64,000 bases of DNA. Source: Eutrigla gurnardus (Eukaryota; Chordata; Actinopteri; Perciformes; Triglidae). The stretch is from contig OY741264.1 of assembly GCA_963514095.1 (NCBI GenBank), positions 14,890,366 through 14,954,365 of the forward strand. Reading direction: 5' to 3'. This document shows positions 56,811 through 64,000 of the stretch, piece by piece. Numbering within the stretch: position 1 is the first letter of the stretch; every line of letters starts with the position of its first letter. Position numbers and translations under genes: made by a program. Below the pieces are notes generated by a model. It saw only the letters and a program-made list of their open reading frames with translations, was not told where the DNA came from and did no database searches.

Positions 56811-57872
56811 GCATGTCATTTCTTTTTGAGTTTGACCTGCTCTTTTCAAACCGGGTTTTCAAGGCAGTCTTTGATTTATTTGATATGTGTTCCATCTAAG
56901 TTTGGCCCGACAACTCCAAGGCTGGAAAAAATATGCAAGAGTTGGCTGATGATGAGGAGCTCCTGCTCCTTGAATTAATAAGGTTGTTGTTATAGGATGT
57001 GAGGTGCTTCTCATCTCCTGACTCTAAAGTCCAATTAAACTCTGCGGTGTCCACACTGTCTAGTGCACAGTCCCATCTTTCAGGAGTTGCAAGCTTCACA
57101 AGTCATCTCTCCACGGCTGCTGAAGCTCTGTGCAAGATTTTCAGCAGAATTCGGGCATAACTCAAGATACCACATTATAGCAAACATGGTAGTATTTCCA
57201 AGCTGAACACCTGTTTGGTAACCGATTCAGCACTAAGCAGATATTTTTACGATGCCGCATCAACCATTTAACACATAGTGATAGCAATGTTGCTGCTTAT
57301 TTTTGTACTGTGGAGCGTCCTCTGCACCAGAATGTCTTCTGGCCAGACGGGGCAGGTTTACAGGGTCACAATTAAGACTGGACACTCAAATCAGTCGCAG
57401 CCTCATCAATTTAGGCTTTCGAGACTGATATAAGCCAAACATCTTTCGCTGAACATATCCACTCTGGTTAATTGAAAATAATGTAAATGTAAGATAATAG
57501 TCTATAGCCCTGTAAATCATCATTTTTCTACTTTAAAATGTTAAACCCAAAGTGTCACACTTATCACGCTGAGACGAGTCAGCTGCATCACCCATCCTGA
57601 AGCTCCTAAACCAAAACCAGTACCTTGCGATGAATCTTGATGACACCTCAGTGAGCTTACTTTATTCTAAATATCTTCAAAGAAATGCATCAGTAGAGTG
57701 ACAGAGAGAAAGTGGGAGAGCAAAGTGGAGGCAGAAAGAGAGTCTTATTTTAGTGAGCTATGAGGGAAATCAGAGATCGGATGAAGATGGGCCCTGAAGA
57801 GTGTTTTAGAGGTGACTGTGGAAGACACGTGGATTGAAGACAATGGCGTTGACCTGACAGCAGAAACACACA

Positions 57873-57917
<45 letters not shown>

Positions 57918-58221
57918 ACACAAATCCATACAATCATGCCCTGGATCCAGTAGTAGCATTGCATCTTAAAATGTAAGTATCTAGTGTATTTCTCCAAGAA
58001 TCTGAACCTTGTAAAAAAAATAGGCGATAGATTCACCTCTCATTGCCGGTAGACGAATGTGACCCCAACGACTCACATGTCGGCAGGAGGGGTCAACGAC
58101 TCTCAGGTGCCCCATCCAACACCCATTTGCATCCATGGGAATAGTCCCCCACTAGCTTCATTTGAGGCCTTGGTGGGTCCAGGAGTCACATGCATGTTAC
58201 AGTATTAACGACCGTACAAGA
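56811..58221. other. No gene recognised; CA microsatellite
   Basis: A CA run interrupted by TA lies at 57866-57922. The rest shows no motif. Confidence 0.5.
57866..57922. repeat. (CA)n microsatellite
   Basis: A 57-base CA run with two CATA interruptions. Confidence 0.95.
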
Positions 58222-58236
58222 CCTTCCTCTGGTGTT

Positions 58237-58254
58237 CGGGTCGGCACCGACCCG
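58237..58254. promoter_or_regulatory. piggyBac left outer palindrome
   Basis: CGGGTCGG-CA-CCGACCCG, perfect 8-bp arms. It immediately follows the terminal repeat. Likely part of the transposase recognition region (inference). Confidence 0.6.
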
Positions 58255-58414
58255 TTTTCAAGTTTTAAATGCATTAAAAAACACGTAAATTAGTTTATTG
58301 CGTCAAGGCTTTTTGACTTTGTCAAGAACCTCTATTTCAACAAAATAAAACAAAAAAAAATGTTTTCACTAAATTAGAAAATGCTCTGGTTGAAATTATG
58401 ACCTTTGTGTTGTT

Positions 58415-58431
58415 CGGGTCGGTTTCGACCC
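58415..58431. promoter_or_regulatory. piggyBac left inner palindrome
   Basis: CGGGTCGGTTTCGACCC with GGGTCG/CGACCC arms, starting exactly 178 bp after the outer one. The same 178-bp spacing is found at 10673/10851. Confidence 0.6.
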
Positions 58432-58692
58432 AGTTATAAAAGTAAGATTATAAAGCAATAATTAGAACCAAAACTTAAATCATAAGTGCACTGTCAGCCA
58501 AAACACTGACAGCCAGCTCCTCTCCCAATCATGTGAGCTTTAGGGGATTCTCATTTTGCCTTGTTTTCCAGTATACCTGCACAAAAACAAAACAAACAAA
58601 GACGGGCATGTCCACACATGTTACGTCAATTCACTCATTTGAGTGGTCATTTGACTTGCAGAGTGCACATCTCCAATTTGCAGCACGCAAAA

Positions 58693-60474
58693 ATGAGAAG
58701 AAGACTTACAGTGACCCAAGTTCTGGATAGTCTTTTTGGTGAAAATGAGGGAGAGGACACAGAGCAGCATAGCGATACGGATGAGCAGGTTTCTGAGGAG
58801 GAAGACAATGTGGAGTATCATCCAGAAGACATAGACACATCTGATGAGTCTGATGAGGAGGTCACCGGTGGTGAAGCTGCTCCCGCTGAAAGATTCAAGT
58901 CCAAAAATGGTAAGATCTTTTGGAGCTCAGTACCTCATGATGAACATGGCAGGGCAGCTGCTGCAAATGTCATCAAAATGACCCCTGGAATCACAAGGTT
59001 TGCTGTGACAAGAGTCAGTGACATCAAGACATGTTTTGAGCTATTTATGCCATTGTCACTAAAAAGAGTCATCATTGCTATGACAAACCTGGAAGGAAAA
59101 AAAGTCCATGGCGACATGTGGAAAGACATTGATGAGGAATACCTGGATGCCTATATTGGTGTTCTTCTTCTTGCTGGAGTGTACAGATCCTGCAATGAGG
59201 CCACTGATAGTCTTTGGTACGCATCGACAGGCAGAAATATTTTCCGCGCAACAATGTCACTTCAGACCTTTCGCATGATATCAAGAGTCCTCAGATTTGA
59301 CAACAGAGATACCAGAGCAAGATCTGACAAGCTTGCCCCCATCAGGGATGTCTGGGAGAGATGGACGCAGCTCCTTCCACTGATGTTCAACCCAGGGCCA
59401 GAGGTGACAGTGGATGAACGTCTTGTCCCTTTCCGAGGAAAATGCCCCTTCCGGCAATACATACCCAGTAAGCCAGGGAAGTACGGCATAAAAATCTGGG
59501 CAGCCTGCGATGCAAAAACCAGCTATGCCTGGAATCTACAGATTTACACAGGCAAAGCTGCGAGTGGCATCCCTGAGAAGAACCAAGGAAAACGTGTGGT
59601 CCTCGACATGACTGCTGGACTGCAGGGTCACAATATCACTTGTGACAATTTTTTTACCAGCTATGACCTTGGACAAGAACTTCTCAGGAGGAAACTTACC
59701 ATGGTGGGCACAGTGAAGAAAAATAAACCTGAGCTACCTGCTGAAATCTTGCAGGTGAAGGACAGGGCTCCACTTTCCTCAAAGTTTGCTTTTACAGACA
59801 CCACCACTGTTGTCTCATATTGTCCAAAAAGAAAACGGAATGTGATACTTATGTCGACTCTTCACAAAGATGCAGCTGTGTCATCAGGAAGTCACAAAAA
59901 GCCCACAATCATCCTCGACTACAACAAAAACAAAGGAGGAGTGGACAACCTGGACAAGCTGACTGCCACCTACACTTGCCAGCGAATGACCAGGAGATGG
60001 CCAATGGTTGTGTTTTACAACATCCTTGATGTGTCTGCATGTAACGCATTTGTGTTGTGGACCCACATCCACCAAGGGTGGAACTCAACCAAAAAAGCCA
60101 AGCGGAGAATGTTTCTTGAGGAGCTGGGAAATTCACTTGTCAAGCCACACATTGAGCGAAGGGAACAGTTGCCCAGAGACCCAGACGCTGCCGCCTTGGT
60201 AAGACAGCTGCAGAGCTCACCTCGCACTCCGTCCACGCCATCAGCAACACAAAGAGCATCCGCAACAGCATCCTCCTCAGCCAGCCCTGCCTCAACACCA
60301 ACCAGAACAGCCACAGCCACAACCCCACTCAGGCCACCTGATTCTAAAAGAAAGAGGTGTCAAGTCTGCCCAAGCAGTAAGGACAGAAAGACAAACGTAT
60401 TGTGCTTCAAGTGCAAGAAATATCTCTGCAAAGAACACACTAAAAGTGTCACTTTTTGCCACACATGCATCTAA
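58693..60474 (+). CDS. piggyBac transposase, intact
   Basis: DDE-type (DDD) transposase that excises and inserts DNA at TTAA sites. The frame is open from 58561, but I choose the ATG at 58693: it has A at -3, gives 593 residues, close to the 594 of the founding piggyBac, and precedes the acidic N-terminus (residues 18-60, rich in Asp and Glu). Counting from there, the catalytic aspartates are Asp241 (TVDERLVPFRG), Asp318 (TCDNFFTSYDL) and Asp418 (NKGGVDNLDKL). A Ser/Thr/Pro-rich linker (about 505-550) leads to KRKR and a cysteine-rich C-terminus with spacing CX2C-X11-CX2C-X4-CX2H-X6-CX2C (556-592), the zinc-binding domain typical of the family. There are no frameshifts, stops or introns. It may be recently active or preserved; domestication cannot be judged from sequence alone. 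Confidence 0.93.
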   Translation: MRRRLTVTQVLDSLFGENEGEDTEQHSDTDEQVSEEEDNVEYHPEDIDTSDESDEEVTGGEAAPAERFKSKNGKIFWSSVPHDEHGRAAAANVIKMTPGITRFAVTRVSDIKTCFELFMPLSLKRVIIAMTNLEGKKVHGDMWKDIDEEYLDAYIGVLLLAGVYRSCNEATDSLWYASTGRNIFRATMSLQTFRMISRVLRFDNRDTRARSDKLAPIRDVWERWTQLLPLMFNPGPEVTVDERLVPFRGKCPFRQYIPSKPGKYGIKIWAACDAKTSYAWNLQIYTGKAASGIPEKNQGKRVVLDMTAGLQGHNITCDNFFTSYDLGQELLRRKLTMVGTVKKNKPELPAEILQVKDRAPLSSKFAFTDTTTVVSYCPKRKRNVILMSTLHKDAAVSSGSHKKPTIILDYNKNKGGVDNLDKLTATYTCQRMTRRWPMVVFYNILDVSACNAFVLWTHIHQGWNSTKKAKRRMFLEELGNSLVKPHIERREQLPRDPDAAALVRQLQSSPRTPSTPSATQRASATASSSASPASTPTRTATATTPLRPPDSKRKRCQVCPSSKDRKTNVLCFKCKKYLCKEHTKSVTFCHTCI

Positions 60475-60627
60475 ACACACACACATACACATGCATGTTC
60501 TTGCACACAGAGACTTTTACTCTGATTTGGTATTTTGGTTTGATTTGCTGGATTGGTTGTTGTTTGTTTGACCTTGCAAATCTATATTTTGTGTTATGAC
60601 CTGTTCTGCTTTTCATTTTGTGTTTAT

Positions 60628-60633
60628 ATTAAA
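60628..60633 (+). terminator. Probable polyadenylation signal of the transposase gene
   Basis: ATTAAA 154 bp after the stop codon, the common variant of AATAAA, lying before the right-end palindrome. Confidence 0.4.
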
Positions 60634-60687
60634 GTTCTATTGCTGAAAAAAATACTTTTTTGCCTTTTTCTTGAAGTAAATATATAT

Positions 60688-60703
60688 GGGTCGAAATTGA
60701 CCC
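60688..60703. promoter_or_regulatory. piggyBac right palindrome, first
   Basis: GGGTCGAAATTGACCC; outer GGGTC/GACCC arms are complementary, the centre is not. It is followed by AACACCA, which matches the complement of the left end. Confidence 0.55.
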
Positions 60704-61036
60704 GTAACACCATAGATGTTACTATAGTTAATAATATTAAAATGAAAAAATAAATAAAACAAATTTATTTAAGAGATGTGTTCTAATAGCGCTTAGTAAT
60801 AGTCAGGTAACACAACAACCTTTTATTTATTTATATGATTCTGTTGAGGTTCATTTTACCATTTTTTTAATTGAAATCGAGGGGTATACTGACAAAAAAA
60901 AGGCCCAGAGGCCCACACCAAAAATATTAAAACCAATATTTTCATGGATATGGAAGCCTAACAAGGTAACCAAGAGATGAGAAACAAATTGGATGATAGC
61001 TAATTGTTTTTAGTGTATTTTACAGCTGATTTAAGA

Positions 61037-61052
61037 GGGTCAAAACCGACCC
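61037..61052. promoter_or_regulatory. piggyBac right palindrome, second
   Basis: GGGTCAAAACCGACCC, followed by AACATAAGAGATGG, which resembles the end of the 10657 element (AACATAACAGGAGGG). Confidence 0.55.
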
Positions 61053-61100
61053 GTTAACATAAGAGATGGTAACAGAAAGCGAACACAAGACGAAGGTTAA

Positions 61101-61916
61101 GGGGCTGTCAAGACGAAGCGAAACCAACTTTTTTTCTCCGTTTTGCCTTGGCATCGTTTCAAGAAAATCCGCGTCCAGAAAAATCCACTGAAAACGACTC
61201 AGCACGCTGTAGTACATATTCCAGGCCCTTATGCGGCGCTGTTTCTGCTACAAAAACGCAAAAGAAGAGACGGAGCGTGACCGGATGTTTGCTATTGCTA
61301 TGGCAACACGTGAGAGTTACGGCTAATCTCCGCCCGACCACTCGATCAATAAACACCCATAAGATGACAATTTGGCCCGTATAAATAAAACCAACAATAA
61401 GCACCAACAGCCGTCACCCTAAGGACCTTGACGAGGTGTTGTCACACGTTGGGATGGATTAATTAGACAAATAAATGCCTACATTCATGGGAAGTTAGCT
61501 AGCGGTTGTTTGTTAGCATCGTAATAAAGTAGCTTTTTTCCCCGGAATATCGCCCGCCTCTCTCGGCTCCGTTTTTTTTTTCATACAGTGGCCCTGATAC
61601 GCCGTCGTACAGACAAGCAGAATATCTGCTACGAGCACGGAGGCCGCCGTTGTTGTTGTTGTTACGAGATGGTAAGAAGTCAGGCTCGAGGGTCGAGGAG
61701 CGGGGCGATGACGTCATCATATTCGTTTTCGCCGTCCACACGAAAACAAACACGAAACAGAGGGGTGCCGTTTTTTTCTTTTCCACCCTGAGAGATGGTC
61801 TCAAAAAAGTGCGTTTTCATGCCGCGAAAATCATGCCGAATCCGTATGGACGGAAGGGCGAAACGCACAAGACTTCTGCGTTTACGCACTGAAAACGTTT
61901 TCGTGTGGACAGACCC
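61101..61916 (-). mobile_element. About 750-bp MITE family, copy C (inverted)
   Basis: Opposite orientation to copies A and B. Left end GGGGCTGTCAAGACGAAGCG, right end GTGTGGACAGACCC. Flanks TTAA (61097-61100) and TCAA (61917-61920) may be a 4-bp target duplication with one change. It shares the whole interior with A and B, including CGTTTTCGTGTGGAC at the end. It lies directly beyond the piggyBac right end. Confidence 0.82.
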
Positions 61917-61920
61917 TCAA

Positions 61921-64000
61921 TACCTAAACTCCCCACTAGTCTGTTACAACTGAAGAAGCCTCTTGGTGGAGAAATGTCTTCAAAAACCTAAAACAAGTCC
62001 AGTTCCCTACGATAAAAACTTTCAGAGTGCCTTTCTGTTTGTTTGTTTTTTCTATTTTGACACATTCAACATCACAGACCTGCCAGTTGGCATCACAAGC
62101 AGGTTTAATAAACAGTGAAAATGTTTGAATGTTATAAGCACACCGGAGTTAGTGATTGTCAGAACAGTGGAGCAGAGAACAGAAGCGGTTTTGACGAGTT
62201 TTATTTGATTTCTGTCGACTTTGAATGAAAGGTGTTTAAACAGCATGATCAAATTGTCTGACTGGTGTTTGGTGGCTTTGAGGAGAGCATACTGATTGTA
62301 TGTTTTGCACATTTATAAATTAAAATAATTGTCTAAATCCCTCTCTGTTTTATATTCATTTCAACCCACGTCAAAAGGAGCATTTACAACAGGGTGCCTT
62401 GTTTCAACCACTGCCGATCAGAGCTGATAAATGCCCGACTACTGCAAAGTAATTTCTCCTGGGGAATGAAAGACGATTGTAACTTTTCCAACTGAAGACA
62501 AAAGCCAGATGTTAGTGGCTGTAAGTGGGTTTTTATTCAGTGGGAAAGGGCTTCAGAGAGGAAACAGCATCATGTTTGAGACGAGATGTTGGTGACATTA
62601 ACTGCTTTGTTCTCAGTAGGTTATGAAGCACAGTTATTAAGTTATGTTAATAAAAACCTTGCCCAACCACCGGATGTAGTCTTCAGTTACATACTGTCAG
62701 CCATGTCCAATTTTTGGTTTAGGTATGGGCCCCAAAGGCCAAGTGTACAGTCCTGCTCTGGACGGGCCAGATGACTTCTTGGTGGCTCCCAGCCATAGAC
62801 TGGAGACTAAGTGGACATTGTCATTGTGACGGTTTTGAAGCCTTGATTTCACTATTTTGGCCATCCCCATTTAAAAACGAAATGCTCTTTCTTGGTTTAG
62901 TGTTTGTTTCCTGTGACAAATAAATACTTTTGACAACTGAGAGGCACACACTAAAATTAATTTTCTAAAATTGGTGAACAAGTCCCGGGTTAGGTAGGTT
63001 TTTATAGTGCGAAACACTCAAAGCTGCTGAGAAATTGTTACCTTTGCCATCCTGCAAAAACTGCCATGGTCAGGCAATTGAAATGAAAATAACAGTGTAA
63101 ACAGTAACGACTCATCCATATCGCTTACAAGTACTTGCAAATACTTGTAACTGGCTGTTAGTTGTTTTTTTTTTTAGAATGCTGACCTATGTTGAGTTTG
63201 TTTAAATTTAGCATACCTGTATGTACAACAATCTACGCAGATATCAATCCATATTCACAGTGTTAGTGTGAGTGTGTGGGAGAAAGAGAGAGCGGATGAG
63301 TGACAGTGCCCCCACAGCTCCATATGGGTGGGCGGGACCTCACAACTGATGAAGCGTCGGCATGAAATAGTCCATCTGCAAATTTGCAGGTGTTCCCAAT
63401 GATTATATTATTAGCTCTATACACTGATCTTTGATTTTTTTTCCCTTTTTTATGAGCTTTTTAGCGTCCCAAGCCTCTGATTTGGGCGGGGTAGGAACAT
63501 AAAATATATACATGCCTGGCAGCGCCATCTGCCTCCAAAATCTGCTGCATCCAACATATAGAGCATTTCTGAAAGAAAAGCAGCGATAATCTGTTTTGGT
63601 TTGGGAGGCAGCAGGGAGGATGTGTGGATGCACATAGATGCATTCTGTGTGAGTGTGTGTGTGTGTGTGTGTGCGTGCTCTGTTCACACAAACACACATT
63701 GGCCCTTGAAGTAAAATTCAACAAAACGAGGACACTTTGTCCCTCTTCAGATACTCTAGTAATTCTGATACTTTACTGAAAATACACCAGTGTGGCTCCT
63801 GTTTGCTAATGTGAGCGAGTGTGTTTGTTCGACGAGCAGCGCTCATGATTTTGCAGGTGCAGCATGTACAGTAGAGTGAGGCATGTGTGTCTGTTGTGCT
63901 GCAGGCTTTGCTGTGCTGAGAGCAGGGCACAGAAGTAATGGCACCAGTTTAATGACGACATATAAATCAGTGTTGCTTCCCTGCCACAGGGATGGAGATG
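61921..64000. other. No gene recognised
   Basis: AT-rich sequence with a GT run at about 63650-63672. The phrase CAGCCATAGACTGGAGAC near 62788 resembles part of the 53954 repeat family. Minus-strand frames at 63403-63724 overlap the GT run and are artefacts. Confidence 0.5.

Larger units (their letters stand above)
58222..61070 (+). mobile_element. piggyBac transposon with intact transposase
   Basis: The left end CCTTCCTCTGGTGTT (58222-58236) corresponds to CCCTCCTGTTATGTT of the decayed copy at 10657 and is followed, as there, by a GGGTC..GACCC palindrome and a second one 178 bp further in. On the right there are two candidate ends. One follows the palindrome at 60688 (AACACCATAGATG, best match to the left end). 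The other follows the palindrome at 61037 (AACATAAGAGATGG, best match to the family end). Neither flank is a clean TTAA, so the exact boundaries are unsure and the ends may be mutated. Confidence 0.8.

Noticed and set aside
60015..60320. Minus-strand ORFs under the piggyBac transposase
   Set aside because: Shadows of the real plus-strand frame.

Overview
The window looks like vertebrate, almost certainly teleost fish, nuclear DNA. I found no host protein-coding gene, rRNA, tRNA gene, operon or CRISPR array. The evidence for a fish is the mobile-element set: L2-type LINEs with the typical 3' end (a TCGCTTTGGA-like block, CGTCTGCTAAATGA and an AAATGT tail), a DIRS tyrosine-recombinase retrotransposon, piggyBac and hAT DNA transposons, TTAA-flanked MITEs, a tRNA-derived SINE with a GGAT-type tail, and many CT, CA and GT microsatellites. 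The space between the elements is AT-rich and reads like a gene desert or large introns.

Layout. 42-3877 is a hAT element with an 8-bp target duplication, into which an L2 LINE (copy 1) has inserted. 5340-7934 is a TTAA-flanked element filled with a 364-bp GC-rich minisatellite. 10657-11998 is a decayed piggyBac. 16318-16620 is a decayed hAT-type transposase fragment. 17814-19263 is a TIR element with a second TIR element (17961-18772) inside it. 31908-33574 is a hAT element with perfect 8-bp target duplications, carrying a SINE (with its own 13-bp duplication) and a further TIR element. 34430-37945 is an internally deleted DIRS retrotransposon: gag has an in-frame stop, most of pol is gone, and the tyrosine recombinase frame is open. 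37988-38479 is a hAT MITE. 39157-42306 and 47694-50597 are L2 copies 3 and 2 on the minus strand, each interrupted by a DNA element. 53448-53949 is a TTAA MITE. 56370-56810 is an RTE-type LINE fragment. 58222 to about 61070 is a piggyBac element with an apparently intact 593-residue transposase, followed at 61101-61916 by the third copy of a roughly 750-bp MITE family.

Most noteworthy: (1) the intact piggyBac transposase, whose element shares with the decayed copy 48 kb away a pair of left-end GGGTC..GACCC palindromes spaced exactly 178 bp apart; (2) three L2 copies that all keep 5' UTR sequence and 3' regions but each lost a different internal part, which is unusual for LINEs; (3) a colinear pair of non-coding sequences (17312-17575 and 28676-28916) that look like an ancient local duplication of a conserved, possibly regulatory element; (4) the minisatellite-bearing TTAA element; and (5) the terminal architecture of the DIRS element. 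All homology calls come from recognising motifs by eye; no search was run.
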